NCBI RefSeq assembly: GCF_036345255.1
Contig: NZ_CP107783.1
Location: 558,001 to 622,000, forward strand
Reading direction: 5' to 3'
DNA: 64,000 nucleotides
DNA from: Streptomyces sp. NBC_00569
Lineage (GTDB): Bacteria; Actinomycetota; Actinomycetes; Streptomycetales; Streptomycetaceae
The position numbers and the translations under genes were made by a program. Below the pieces are notes generated by a model. That model did not search any database. It worked only from the letters and a program-made list of their open reading frames with translations, and was not told the DNA's origin. Below are positions 1 to 9,288 of the stretch, one piece after another; positions within the stretch are counted from its first letter, which is position 1; every line of letters begins with the position of its first letter.

Positions 1-122
1 AACCCCGGCGAAGAAGCCGCTCATGAGATGCCCCTCCACCGACGCACGACCGCGCACGATCCCCGAGCCGCACGCCCAAAGCCTCGGCTCCCCGAGCCGC
101 AGCACCGATTGGAGATCCGCTC

Positions 123-1358
123 GTGCACTCCCGCGCAGAGCGCAGACTGCCACCCGCGGCAGCCGTAGGCCTGGCGATGGCCACGGTCGCACTGAGCCTC
201 ACCGGGTGCGCCGCCACCCCGGCCCCGGACACTGTCACCGTGCTCAACTCGGCCACGGACACCGCCGAGCACACCGCCAACCAGAAGTTCTTCGACCGCT
301 GCGCGGGGCCTCTCGGGCTGAAGGTCGAGCAGATCAGCGTGCCCGCGGACCAGGTCGCGTCGAAGGCGCTGCGGATGGCCTCGTCCAAGTCGCTCACCGA
401 CATCCTGGAGCTCGACGGGTCCGAGCTGCCGCAGTTCGCCGGGACCGAGGGGCTGCGCCCGCTGAAGGACGTCGGCGTCGACACCTCAGGATTCTCCGGC
501 AGCGCCACCTCCCTGGGTTCGTACCATGGCACCCAGTACGGCATCGCGCGCTCCGTCAACTCCCTGGCCCTGATCTACAACACCAAGCTCCTCAAGGAAG
601 CCGGGGTCGAACCGCCCACCACCTGGGCCGAGTTGAAGACCGCCGCGAAGAGGACGACGCACGGCAGCACCTACGGGATGGCCTTCAGCGCCAGCCCCAA
701 CGCCGACGGGGTGTACCAGTTCCTGCCGTTCTTCTGGTCCGGCGGCGGTGACGAGGCGAAGCTCGACAACGGCAAGGGCGAGGCCGCGCTCCAGCTGTGG
801 AAGGACCTGGTCTCGGACGGGTCCGCGTCGAAGTCCGTCGTCAGCTGGAACCAGCAGGACGTCAACGACCAGTTCGTGTCCGGCCGCGCCGCCATGATGA
901 TCAACGGTCCGTGGCAGGTGCCGGTGCTCAGCGCCCAGAAGAAGGTGGACTGGGCGGTCGCCCGCATCCCGGTGCCCGAAGCGGGACAGGACGCGATTCC
1001 ACCGATCGGCGGCACCGTGATGGCCGTGCCGAAGAGCGAGGACAGCGCCCGCGAGAAGAACGCGGGGAAGATCCTCAACTGCCTCAACACCCGGAAGAAC
1101 CAGCTCCAGTGGGGCGAGTCGGTCAACAACGTGCCCACCCGGGCCGCCGCCGCGCGGGCCTACGCCGAACAGAATCCCAAGCTCGCCGCCTTCGCCGACC
1201 TCGTCACCACCGCCCGTTCCCGCACCGCCCAGGTCGGCACCCGCTGGCCGGTGGTCGGGGACGCGCTCGCGGGCGCCTTCCAGTCGGTGCTGACCGGCAG
1301 GACCAGTCCCGAACAGGCCCTGCACCGCGCACAGCAACAGGCCTCCAAGGGGAAGTGA
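123..1358 (+). CDS. Sugar ABC transporter substrate-binding lipoprotein
   Basis: Family 1 extracellular solute-binding protein (411 aa), the lipid-anchored receptor of a CUT1 oligosaccharide importer. A basic N-terminus, hydrophobic stretch and LTGC lipobox (about residues 26-29) mark a lipoprotein signal. The mature part has the usual binding-protein features, including a WAEL segment after the first hinge and a NGPWQVP segment. The GTG start follows a GGAG about nine bases upstream. It heads an operon with two permeases and two glycosidases (next gene 10 bp away), so the ligand is probably a beta-glucoside or alpha-xylosylated oligosaccharide (inference). The promoter may lie in the first 122 bases or before the window. 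Confidence 0.93.
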   Translation: MHSRAERRLPPAAAVGLAMATVALSLTGCAATPAPDTVTVLNSATDTAEHTANQKFFDRCAGPLGLKVEQISVPADQVASKALRMASSKSLTDILELDGSELPQFAGTEGLRPLKDVGVDTSGFSGSATSLGSYHGTQYGIARSVNSLALIYNTKLLKEAGVEPPTTWAELKTAAKRTTHGSTYGMAFSASPNADGVYQFLPFFWSGGGDEAKLDNGKGEAALQLWKDLVSDGSASKSVVSWNQQDVNDQFVSGRAAMMINGPWQVPVLSAQKKVDWAVARIPVPEAGQDAIPPIGGTVMAVPKSEDSAREKNAGKILNCLNTRKNQLQWGESVNNVPTRAAAARAYAEQNPKLAAFADLVTTARSRTAQVGTRWPVVGDALAGAFQSVLTGRTSPEQALHRAQQQASKGK

Positions 1359-1368
1359 GGAACCGGAC

Positions 1369-2331
1369 ATGAGCACCTTCGCCTCCACCGCCCCGGCCGC
1401 CAAGACCTCCGGCTCCTCGGCCGCCCCCGCCAGGGCCCGTTCCGGCACCCGCCGCGGGCTGCTCCGATGGCTCTTCGTCGCCCCCGCGCTCGCCTACATG
1501 GCCCTCTTCTTCGGCTACCCGCTCATCCGCAACATCGTGATGAGCTTCCAGCACTACACACCCAAGACGTACTTCACCGGCGAGGCCCCGTTCAACGGCC
1601 TGGACAACTGGCGGGCCGTCTTCGCCGACGAGCTGTTCGCCGGCTCCCTGTGGCACACCGCGCTCTTCACGCTCGGCTCCCTGCTCGGCCAGTTCACCAT
1701 CGGCCTGGCCCTCGCCGTCTTCTTCTCGCGCCGCTTCCGGCTCTCCGGCTTCGTCCGCGCGATCCTGCTGCTGCCCTGGCTGGTACCCATGGTCGTGTCC
1801 GCCGTCGTCTGGCGGCGCATCCTCGACCAGGACCACGGGATGCTCAACAGCGCCCTGCACGCCGTCGGCCTGACCGAGGGCGGTGTGCCGTGGCTGAACA
1901 GCCCCGGCGTGGCCCTGCTGTCGGCGGTCCTGGTCAACATCTGGATCGGCATCCCGTTCAACATGGTGATCCTCTACGGCGGTCTCCAAGAGATCCCACG
2001 CGAGCTGCACGAAGCGGCGTCCCTCGACGGAGCGAGCCCCTGGCGGACCTTCCGCAGCGTCACCCTGCCGATGCTGCGCCCGGTGGTCACCGTCGTCCTC
2101 GTGCTGGGCTTCATGTCGACGGTGAAGATCCTCGACCTGATCCTGGCACTGACCTCCGGCGGGCCCGCGGACTCCACGCAGACCCTGGGCACCGTCACGT
2201 ACCAACTGTCGTTCCTCCAGCTCGACTTCGGCCAGGGCGCCGTCGTGGGCAACGTCCTCATCCTCATCAGCGCGGTCTTTGCCGTGCTGTACCTGCGGGC
2301 CAACCGCGCCGACTTCGGCAAGGGGCAGTGA
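1369..2331 (+). CDS. Sugar ABC transporter permease, MalF type
   Basis: Inner-membrane subunit (320 aa) of the importer whose receptor lies just upstream. After an Ala/Ser-rich cytoplasmic tail it has about six hydrophobic segments (first around residues 33-53) and, near residue 220, the EAA loop (EAASLDGASPW) that contacts the ATPase. Length and pattern fit CUT1 MalF/UgpA proteins. It starts 10 bp after the receptor gene and ends 6 bp before the second permease. No ATPase gene accompanies it; in Streptomyces such importers typically use the shared ATPase MsiK (family knowledge, not seen here). Confidence 0.93.
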   Translation: MSTFASTAPAAKTSGSSAAPARARSGTRRGLLRWLFVAPALAYMALFFGYPLIRNIVMSFQHYTPKTYFTGEAPFNGLDNWRAVFADELFAGSLWHTALFTLGSLLGQFTIGLALAVFFSRRFRLSGFVRAILLLPWLVPMVVSAVVWRRILDQDHGMLNSALHAVGLTEGGVPWLNSPGVALLSAVLVNIWIGIPFNMVILYGGLQEIPRELHEAASLDGASPWRTFRSVTLPMLRPVVTVVLVLGFMSTVKILDLILALTSGGPADSTQTLGTVTYQLSFLQLDFGQGAVVGNVLILISAVFAVLYLRANRADFGKGQ

Positions 2332-2337
2332 CCGACC

Positions 2338-3165
2338 GTGAACCCGAACGCGAACCGTCGCCGCCTGCGGGCCGCCTGGAACACCACCGCCGCGCTGCTG
2401 ATCCTCGGCGTCCTGCTCTTCCCGGTCTACTGGATGCTCAACACCGCGCTCCAGCCCGGGTCGAGCGTCGCCGCGACCGAGTGGTTCCCCTCCTCACCCA
2501 GCCTGGAGAACTTCGGCACGGCGATCTCCAGCCAGGGCGGCTCACTGCTGACCAGCTTCGTCGTCGCCCTCGGTGCCGTCGCCGTGTGCCTCGCCCTCGC
2601 GGCGCCCGCCGCGTACGGCCTCGCCCAGTTCGGGCTGCGCGGCGGCCGGGGCATCGTCTTCACCACGCTGATCACACAGATGGTGCCGGGCATCGTCATC
2701 GCCAACGCCCTCTACAGCGCGTACGCGGAACTGGGCCTGATCAACTCCTACTTGGGGCTGATCCTCGCGGACGCCTCGCTCGGGCTGCCGTTCGCGATCG
2801 TGCTCCTGCGCGCCTTCATGGTGTCCATTCCGGGCGAGGTCGTCGAGGCGGCGATGGTCGACGGCGCCAACCGCTTCACCGCGTTCGTCCGCATCGTGCT
2901 GCCGATGAGCCGCAACGCCCTCATCACGGCGGGGCTCTTCACCTTCCTGTTCGCCTGGTCGGACTTCATGTTCGCGCTGACCCTCAACACCACCGACGAC
3001 GTCAAGCCGATCACGCTGGGCATCTACCAGTTCGTCGGCGCGCATGTCAGCGACTGGGGCGCGGTCATGGCCACCGCGGTCCTGTCCGCGGTACCCGCCG
3101 CGATCCTGCTGGTCGTGGCCCAGAAGTACATCTCCGCCGGGATCACCGGCGGATCCATCAAGTAA
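2338..3165 (+). CDS. Sugar ABC transporter permease, MalG type
   Basis: Second membrane subunit (275 aa) of the same CUT1 importer. It has six hydrophobic segments and the EAA loop (EAAMVDGANRF) around residue 180, and ends in the short C-terminal tail (ITGGSIK) typical of MalG-like proteins. The GTG start lies 6 bp after the stop of the MalF-type gene, so the two are probably translated together. The glycosidase gene follows after 32 bp. Confidence 0.93.
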   Translation: MNPNANRRRLRAAWNTTAALLILGVLLFPVYWMLNTALQPGSSVAATEWFPSSPSLENFGTAISSQGGSLLTSFVVALGAVAVCLALAAPAAYGLAQFGLRGGRGIVFTTLITQMVPGIVIANALYSAYAELGLINSYLGLILADASLGLPFAIVLLRAFMVSIPGEVVEAAMVDGANRFTAFVRIVLPMSRNALITAGLFTFLFAWSDFMFALTLNTTDDVKPITLGIYQFVGAHVSDWGAVMATAVLSAVPAAILLVVAQKYISAGITGGSIK

Positions 3166-3197
3166 TCCCATCACGTAGCGATAAGGGCTTCAGCCGC

Positions 3198-4664
3198 ATG
3201 AGCACCCCCGAATTCCCGGAATTCCCCGACGGCTTCTTCTTCGGCGCCGCCACGGCGAGCTACCAGATCGAGGGGGCGTACGACGAGGACGGCAGAGGGC
3301 CGTCCATCTGGGACACCTACTGTCGCGAGCCCGGACGGGTGGCGGGCGGCGCCACCGGCGACATCGCCTGCGACCACTACCACCGCTACCGCGAGGACGT
3401 GGCTCTGTTGCGTGGCCTCGGCGTGGACAGCTACCGCTTCTCCGTCGCCTGGCCGCGGATCCAGCCCGACGGCACAGGTCCGGCCAACGCCGCCGGTCTG
3501 GACTTCTACGACCGGCTGGTCGACGAACTGCTGGCCTCCGGGATCTCCCCCGCCGCCACCCTCTACCACTGGGACCTCCCCCAGGCTCTGGAAGACCGGG
3601 GCGGCTGGCGGGTGCGCGAGACGGCGGAGCGCTTCGCGGACTACGCCGCTCTGGTCGCGGAGCGGCTCGGCGACCGGGTGGCCCGCTGGATCACCCTCAA
3701 CGAGCCATACTGCAGCGCCTTCGTCGGCTACGCCGCGGGCGCCCACGCCCCCGGCGCACAGGAGGGCCGCGGCGCGCTGGCCGCCGCCCACCACCTCCTG
3801 GTCGGCCACGGCCTTGCCGTCCGCGCCCTGCGCGCGACCGGCGCCCGGGAAGTCGGCATCACGCTCAACCCGGACCGGCTGCTCCCCGCCGCGCCCGGCT
3901 CGCCGGACGACCTCGCCGCCGTCCGCCGGGCCGAGACCCTGCACAACGAGGTGTGGCTGGACCCGTTGTTCGCCGGGCGCTATCCGCGGCACGAGGCGGA
4001 GACCTGGGGCGAGCCGGCCGACGGCTCGCACCGTCTCGACAGTTCGGACGGTCTCGAGACTCCGTACCGTCTCGACACCTCGTACCGGCGCGACGGCGAC
4101 CTCGAACTCATCGCCGCCCCGCTGGACTTCGTCGGCGTCAACTACTACCGGCCGATCACCATCGCCGACGCCCCGCACCGCGACCCCGACCCGGCGACGC
4201 GTACGGCGGTCGACATCCGGGCCACCGAGACCTGGCGCGACGACGTGCGGCACACGACCATGGGCTGGCCCGTCGTCCCGCACACCTTCACGGACCTGCT
4301 GATCGACCTGACCAAGCGCTATCCCGCGCTGCCGCCGCTGGTCATCACCGAGAACGGCTCGGCCGAGGCCGACACCGTCACGGACGACGGCCGGGTTCAC
4401 GACACCGAGCGCATCGACTACCTCCGCAGCCACCTCGAAGCCCTCTCCGCCGCCATCCGCGCGGGCGTCGACGTGCGCGGCTACTACGTGTGGTCCCTCC
4501 TCGACAACTTCGAGTGGGCCCGCGGCTACGGCCAGCGCTTCGGCATCGTCCGGGTCGACTACGACACCCAGGAGCGCATTCCCAAGGACAGCTACCGCTG
4601 GTTCCGGGACCTGATCGCCACCCACCGCACCCGTACCGACACCGCTGACAGGGACCACCGTTGA
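3198..4664 (+). CDS. GH1 beta-glucosidase
   Basis: Cytoplasmic glycoside hydrolase family 1 enzyme (488 aa), expected to remove beta-linked glucosyl (or galactosyl) units from imported oligosaccharides. The N-terminal GAATASYQIEG signature, acid/base glutamate in TLNEP (E169) and nucleophile in ITENG (E385) are intact, as is the C-terminal WSLLDNFEW motif. No signal peptide is seen. Residues 279-296 are three degenerate six-residue repeats (RLDSSD, GLETPY, RLDTSY), which look like a local expansion in a loop before the DLELIAAPLDFVGVNYY strand. Its stop overlaps the TTG start of the next gene, implying coupled translation. Confidence 0.95.
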   Translation: MSTPEFPEFPDGFFFGAATASYQIEGAYDEDGRGPSIWDTYCREPGRVAGGATGDIACDHYHRYREDVALLRGLGVDSYRFSVAWPRIQPDGTGPANAAGLDFYDRLVDELLASGISPAATLYHWDLPQALEDRGGWRVRETAERFADYAALVAERLGDRVARWITLNEPYCSAFVGYAAGAHAPGAQEGRGALAAAHHLLVGHGLAVRALRATGAREVGITLNPDRLLPAAPGSPDDLAAVRRAETLHNEVWLDPLFAGRYPRHEAETWGEPADGSHRLDSSDGLETPYRLDTSYRRDGDLELIAAPLDFVGVNYYRPITIADAPHRDPDPATRTAVDIRATETWRDDVRHTTMGWPVVPHTFTDLLIDLTKRYPALPPLVITENGSAEADTVTDDGRVHDTERIDYLRSHLEALSAAIRAGVDVRGYYVWSLLDNFEWARGYGQRFGIVRVDYDTQERIPKDSYRWFRDLIATHRTRTDTADRDHR

Positions 4665-6991
4665 AGTTCACCGACGGCTATTGGCTGATGCGCGAGGGCG
4701 TCCGGGCGTCGTACGCGACCGAGATCGCCGAGGCGCGCATCGACGACGGCCGGCTCACGCTGTACGCGCCCGTGCGGCGGGTGGAGGAACGGGGCCACAC
4801 CCTCAACAGCCCTCTTCTGACTGTCGAGTGCTGGTCGCCCGCCGAGGGAGTGATCGGCATCCGCTCCACCCACCACGCGGGCGCCGCCGCGCACGGCCCC
4901 GACTTCGCCCTGCGCACCGACCCCGACCACGCCTCGAAGATCACCAGGGACGGGTCCCTGCTGGAGCTGACCAGCGGGGACCTGTCCCTACGGCTGGACA
5001 CGAACGCTCCCTGGCGCCTGGACTTCACAGCCGACGGCCGCGTCCTCACGTCCGCCGGGTCCCGCGGCACCGGCTTCGCTCTCACCGAGGACGGCCGCCA
5101 CCACTCACTGGCCCAACTGTCCCTGGGCGTAGGCGAACTGGTCTACGGGCTCGGTGAGCGCTTCACCCCGTTCACCAGGAACGGGCAGAGCGTGGACATC
5201 TGGCAGGCCGACGGCGGGACCGCCAGCGAGCAGGCGTACAAGAACATTCCCTTCCATCTCACCAACCGGGGCTACGGCGTCTTCGTCAACCACCCCGGCC
5301 ACGTCTCGTACGAGATCGGGTCCGAGGCCGTGGGGCAGGTGCAGTTCAGCGTCGAGGACCAGTCGCTGGAGTACTACGTCGTCCACGGCCCGACGCCCAA
5401 GGACATCCTGGACCGCTACACCGCCCTGACCGGCCGCCCGGCGCTGCCGCCCGCCTGGTCGTTCGGGCTGTGGCTGTCCACGTCCTTCACCACCTCGTAC
5501 GACGAGGAGACGGTCAACCGGTTCGTCCGCGGCATGTCGGAGCGCGGCATCCCGCTCGGTGTCTTCCACTTCGACTGCTTCTGGATGCGCGAGTACCAGT
5601 GGTGCGACTTCACCTGGGACCCGGAGGTCTTCCCGGACCCGGAAGGCATGCTCCGCCGCCTGAAGGACGAGCAGGGGCTGCGCGTCTCGGTGTGGATCAA
5701 CCCGTACATCGGCCAGAAGTCCCCGCTCTTCACGGAGGCAATGCGCCACGGCTACCTGGTCCACAAGGCCGACGGCGACGTGTGGCAGTGGGACCTGTGG
5801 CAGGCGGGCATGGCGCTGGTCGACTTCACCAACCCTGAGGCGCGGGAGTGGTACGCGGGCAAGTTGCGCGGGCTCGTCGCGCAGGGCGTGGACTGCTTCA
5901 AGACCGACTTCGGTGAGCGCGTTCCGACGGACGTGGTGTGGCACGACGGGTCCGACCCGGAGCGCATGCACAACTTCTACACGCAGCTCTACAACGAAAC
6001 CGTCTTCGAGGTGCTGAGCGAGGCCCGGGGCGCCGGCGAGGCCGTGCTCTTCGCTCGGTCGGCGACCGCGGGCGGGCAGCAGTTCCCGGTCCACTGGGGC
6101 GGCGACTGCGAGTCCCACTTCGGGGCGATGGCCGAGTCGCTGCGCGGTGGCCTCTCGCTCGGCCTGTCCGGTTTCGGCTTCTGGAGTCATGACATCGGCG
6201 GCTTCGAGGGGACGCCGACGCCCGAAGTCTTCAAGCGGTGGGTGCAGTTCGGCCTGCTGTCCTCGCACAGCAGGCTGCACGGCAGCAGGTCGTACCGTGT
6301 GCCGTGGGACTTCGACGAGGAGGCCGTGGCGGTCACCCGCGACTTCACCCGGCTCAAGCACCGCCTCATGCCGTATCTCTTCCGCGCGGCCCAGCAGGCG
6401 CGGGAGCGGGGTACTCCCGTGATGCGCGCCATGCTCCTGGAGTTTCCCGAGGACCCGGCGTGCCACACCCTCGACCGGCAGTACATGCTCGGCGACGACC
6501 TGCTCGTCGCGCCGGTCTTCTCGGCCGACGGAAGCGTCGAGTACTACGTGCCCGAGGGGACCTGGACCCATCTGCTGTCGGGCGAGCGGGTCGAAGGGCC
6601 GGGCTGGCGACGCGAGCGGTACGGTTTCGACAGCCTGCCACTGCTGGCCCGCCCCGGCTCGGTGATCCCGTTCGGGGAGAGCGACGACAGCGCCGTCTAC
6701 GACTGGGCGCACGGAGTGACCCTGCGCGTCCACACCCCGGCGGACGGCGCGACGAGGGTGACTCAGATCCCTGCCGTGGACGGTTTCGCGGGTGCCACGT
6801 TCCGCATGCGGCGGGACGGCGAGGCCATCATGGTCGAGGCCGACGACACCCGAGTGCCGTGGCAGGTCCTGCTCGTCGGCACGGAAGCCACCGGCGAGAA
6901 CGCGGAACTGACCACCCTCGGCACACTCCTCACAGCCGCGCCGGGCGTCCGAGCGGTCTCGGCGGTTCTGATGCAAGCGGGCAAGCCGTAG
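4661..6991 (+). CDS. yicI: GH31 alpha-xylosidase, YicI type
   Basis: Retaining alpha-xylosidase (776 aa; E. coli YicI is 772) that removes alpha-1,6-xylose from the non-reducing end of xyloglucan oligosaccharides or isoprimeverose. The nucleophile in KTDFGE falls at D416 and the acid/base in GGDCESH at D482, the same numbers as in E. coli YicI. The N-terminal KFTDGYWLMREGV segment is also YicI-like. It starts at TTG inside the stop of the GH1 gene (TTGA overlap). Together with a beta-glucosidase and an importer this supports xyloglucan-fragment use, though other alpha-linked substrates are possible. Confidence 0.92.
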   Translation: MKFTDGYWLMREGVRASYATEIAEARIDDGRLTLYAPVRRVEERGHTLNSPLLTVECWSPAEGVIGIRSTHHAGAAAHGPDFALRTDPDHASKITRDGSLLELTSGDLSLRLDTNAPWRLDFTADGRVLTSAGSRGTGFALTEDGRHHSLAQLSLGVGELVYGLGERFTPFTRNGQSVDIWQADGGTASEQAYKNIPFHLTNRGYGVFVNHPGHVSYEIGSEAVGQVQFSVEDQSLEYYVVHGPTPKDILDRYTALTGRPALPPAWSFGLWLSTSFTTSYDEETVNRFVRGMSERGIPLGVFHFDCFWMREYQWCDFTWDPEVFPDPEGMLRRLKDEQGLRVSVWINPYIGQKSPLFTEAMRHGYLVHKADGDVWQWDLWQAGMALVDFTNPEAREWYAGKLRGLVAQGVDCFKTDFGERVPTDVVWHDGSDPERMHNFYTQLYNETVFEVLSEARGAGEAVLFARSATAGGQQFPVHWGGDCESHFGAMAESLRGGLSLGLSGFGFWSHDIGGFEGTPTPEVFKRWVQFGLLSSHSRLHGSRSYRVPWDFDEEAVAVTRDFTRLKHRLMPYLFRAAQQARERGTPVMRAMLLEFPEDPACHTLDRQYMLGDDLLVAPVFSADGSVEYYVPEGTWTHLLSGERVEGPGWRRERYGFDSLPLLARPGSVIPFGESDDSAVYDWAHGVTLRVHTPADGATRVTQIPAVDGFAGATFRMRRDGEAIMVEADDTRVPWQVLLVGTEATGENAELTTLGTLLTAAPGVRAVSAVLMQAGKP

Positions 6992-7033
6992 CGCACCGAA
7001 GGGGAGCGGCCGGCGGGGGCGGCCGGCGGGCGG

Positions 7034-7765
7034 TCACTCCCCCTCGGGTCGCCAGTGGAGAAGTTTGACCTTGCCGACGCTGTCGACGTGGGTGTGCATG
7101 GCCAGGGCCGCGTCTTCGGGGGAGCCGGCCCGCACGGCGTCGGCGACGAGTCGGTGCTGGTGCAGGGACTGGGCGGGGCGGTCGGGCTGGCGCAGTGACT
7201 CGTTGCGGCTCTCCGCGATCGGCTCGGCGATCTCCGCCATGAACTCGGCGAGCAGCGGGCTGTGCGCCGCCGCGGTGACGGCGGCATGGAAGCGCTGGTC
7301 CTCGGCGACACACAGCTCCCCACGCCGGACGGCGCCGGCCATGGCCTCGAGTGCGGCGTCGATCTCCTGCAGGTCCTCGTCCGTGCGGCGTTCGGCCGCG
7401 AGGGCTGCGAGTTTGGTCTCCAGGGCGTCCCGGGCGTCCAGGACATCGGGGAGTCGACGGCGTCGTTCCACCATGGCTTGAAGTGGTTCGGCGTCGAGGC
7501 GGTCGCGGAGCAGGAAGGTGCCGCCGCCGTGCCGCACTTCGACGAGGCCCTGCACTTCCAGGGCCACGATGGCCTGCCGCACCGAGGTCCGGCTCACCGC
7601 GAGGCGTTCCGCCAGGTCGCGTTCAGGGGGCAGCCGGTCGCCCGCCTGGAGGCTTTCCGCCTGGACGTATTCGCGGAGGCGCTCGACGACTTGCTCGTAC
7701 AGACGAGGCCGGGGAACCGGACGCAGCGACTCGGACAACGGACTACCCGTCCCTTCCCCCAACAC
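7034..7765 (-). CDS. GntR-family regulator, FCD/FadR subfamily
   Basis: Transcriptional repressor (243 aa from this GTG). Residues about 18-85 form a winged helix with the GntR signature (AGDRLPPERDLAERLAVSRTSVRQA); the rest is an all-helical FCD ligand domain. A TTG at 7738 preceded by a purine-rich GGGAAGGGA is a good alternative start and would give 234 aa. It is divergent from an MFS carrier and convergent with the glycosidase operon. The shared 190-bp spacer holds two inverted repeats and a FadR-like site, so it probably controls itself and the carrier. The ligand is likely a small organic acid carried by that transporter (inference). Confidence 0.9.
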   Translation of the reverse strand: MLGEGTGSPLSESLRPVPRPRLYEQVVERLREYVQAESLQAGDRLPPERDLAERLAVSRTSVRQAIVALEVQGLVEVRHGGGTFLLRDRLDAEPLQAMVERRRRLPDVLDARDALETKLAALAAERRTDEDLQEIDAALEAMAGAVRRGELCVAEDQRFHAAVTAAAHSPLLAEFMAEIAEPIAESRNESLRQPDRPAQSLHQHRLVADAVRAGSPEDAALAMHTHVDSVGKVKLLHWRPEGE

Positions 7766-7770
7766 TCTTA

Positions 7771-7793
7771 CTGCTGTCGGCCCTTGACAGCAG
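7771..7793. promoter_or_regulatory. Perfect 8-7-8 inverted repeat, probable GntR operator
   Basis: CTGCTGTC, seven bases, then GACAGCAG. The right arm overlaps a consensus TTGACA (7784-7789) that could be the -35 of the MFS gene. The repeat lies only five bases upstream of the GntR GTG start, so a bound protein could block both divergent genes. The binding protein is inferred from position. Confidence 0.55.
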
Positions 7794-7810
7794 ATCAGAC
7801 CCTGCCGACA

Positions 7811-7846
7811 CTCTAGCGCAGGCCTAGAGGCCCAGTGGTCCATCCA
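7811..7846. promoter_or_regulatory. Inverted repeat plus FadR-like half site
   Basis: CTCTAG, seven bases, CTAGAG (7811-7829) forms a perfect 6-bp inverted repeat just after the expected -10 of the TTGACA at 7784. Directly after it, TGGTCCATCCA (7836-7846) fits the FadR-type pattern TnGTnnnACnA with one mismatch. Either could be the operator of the adjacent FCD GntR protein. Confidence 0.35.
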
Positions 7847-7954
7847 ATTTCGACTTCGGAGAAGGCACGCCGCCGCACGGCCTCGATCAACACCCCAGCC
7901 CCCTCTGCCGACATCCCCCCATGTCGTCACCTCCTGAGCCGAATCGAGGTACCC

Positions 7955-9265
7955 GTGACGATCGACGAACAGTCCACCGCAACCACCGGAACCCCCACCC
8001 CCACACGGCTGACCGGTCCCCAACGGCACGCCTTCTGGGGCTCGTTCGGCGGTTGGGCCATGGACGGCTTCAGCTGGACCATCCCCGGCCTCGTACTGGC
8101 CCCCGCCCTGACCGCACTGCTCCCCGCGAGCAACATTCCCGTCACGGCCGACAACATCGGCTGGCACGGACAGGTCAGCGCGGCCGTGTTCCTGCTCGGC
8201 TGGGGATGCGCCTTCATCTGGGGGCCCATCGCCGACCGCTTCGGCCGCAAGCCCGCGATGATGGCCTCCATCCTCATGTACGGGGTCTTCACCGCCCTGG
8301 CCGGCACCGCCACCCACCTGTGGGAATGGAATACGTTCCGCTTCCTGGCGGCCGTCGGTGTCGGAGGCGAATGGGCCATGGCGGGCACCCTCCTCTCCGA
8401 AGTGATCCCGGAGCGGGTACGGGCACGATTCGGCGGCCTGATGCACTCCGCCGCCTACTTCGGCGTCCTCGCCATCTCCGTCATCTATCTGCTCGCCGGA
8501 CCTGAACTCGGCTGGCGGGGCATGTTCTTCGTGGGCGGCCTCCCGGCACTGGCCGTGTTCCTCATCCGGCGCAGCACCCCCGAGCCGGAGCGCTGGCAGG
8601 AGGAGACCTCGGGCCGGCAGGAGCGGTCCTTCTGGCAGCCCGTCGTCGAGGTCCTCTCCCCGCCCTACCGCGCCCGCACCGTGGGCAATCTGCTGCTCCT
8701 GGTGGTCTGTGTCATCGGCCTGTGGGCGGGCTCGACCTACGTACCCACAGCGATCACCGCCCTTTCGCAGGAGGCCGGTCACAGCCATGCCGCCACGGTG
8801 CGCCTGGCCAGCCTGTCGTCCATGACGGTGGCCGCCTTCACGATCCTGGGCTGCTTCGCGGTGCCCCGCCTCGCGGCACGCATGGGGCGGCGCGGGGCGC
8901 TCGCCTCGCTGTTCGCGCTGATGATCGTCGGTATCGTCGGCGCCTACGGTTGGGCCTACCCCCACCACTCGATCGCCCTGCTCTTCACCTTCCTGCCGCT
9001 ACTCGGCCTGGGCGGCGCGAGTTTCGCGGTCTTCACCATCTGGCTGCCGGAGCAGTACCCGACGCGCATGAGGGCGACGGCCTTCGCCTTCACCACGACC
9101 TTCTCCCGCTGGGTCGCCGCGGGCGGCACCTTCCTCATCGGCTACGGCATCCACGCCACCGGCTCCCTCACCCTCCCCCTCACCCTGACCGCGGCCGTCT
9201 TCGTCATCGGCATGCTGCTGGTGCGACTCGCCCCGGAGACCCGCAGCACGACCCTTCCCACCTGA
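7955..9265 (+). CDS. MFS transporter, sugar/organic-acid symporter type
   Basis: Twelve-segment major facilitator (436 aa). It shows the loop 2-3 signature ADRFGRKPAM and a GVGGEWAMAG segment like that of the aromatic-acid and metabolite:H+ symporters. The GTG start was chosen because GAGG lies five bases upstream and the hydrophobic domain begins about 25 residues later; the open frame reaches further upstream but through the operator region. It is divergent from the FCD GntR regulator, which probably controls it. Substrate cannot be read from the sequence; a carboxylate or aromatic acid fits both protein families. Confidence 0.9.
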   Translation: MTIDEQSTATTGTPTPTRLTGPQRHAFWGSFGGWAMDGFSWTIPGLVLAPALTALLPASNIPVTADNIGWHGQVSAAVFLLGWGCAFIWGPIADRFGRKPAMMASILMYGVFTALAGTATHLWEWNTFRFLAAVGVGGEWAMAGTLLSEVIPERVRARFGGLMHSAAYFGVLAISVIYLLAGPELGWRGMFFVGGLPALAVFLIRRSTPEPERWQEETSGRQERSFWQPVVEVLSPPYRARTVGNLLLLVVCVIGLWAGSTYVPTAITALSQEAGHSHAATVRLASLSSMTVAAFTILGCFAVPRLAARMGRRGALASLFALMIVGIVGAYGWAYPHHSIALLFTFLPLLGLGGASFAVFTIWLPEQYPTRMRATAFAFTTTFSRWVAAGGTFLIGYGIHATGSLTLPLTLTAAVFVIGMLLVRLAPETRSTTLPT

Positions 9266-9288
9266 CACCAACTCCCGGTCAGCGATGG

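Noticed and set aside
1467..3197. Long upstream extension in the frame of the GH1 gene
   Set aside because: It is an Arg/Pro-rich shadow across both permease genes; the GH1 signature begins right after ATG 3198.
6992..7033. GC-rich repeats after the alpha-xylosidase as a terminator
   Set aside because: GGCCGGC strings are direct rather than inverted copies; no good stem could be drawn.
7034..8968. A 644-codon minus-strand open frame containing the GntR gene
   Set aside because: Only the 3' 243 codons are GntR; the rest runs antisense to the MFS gene with unlikely composition.
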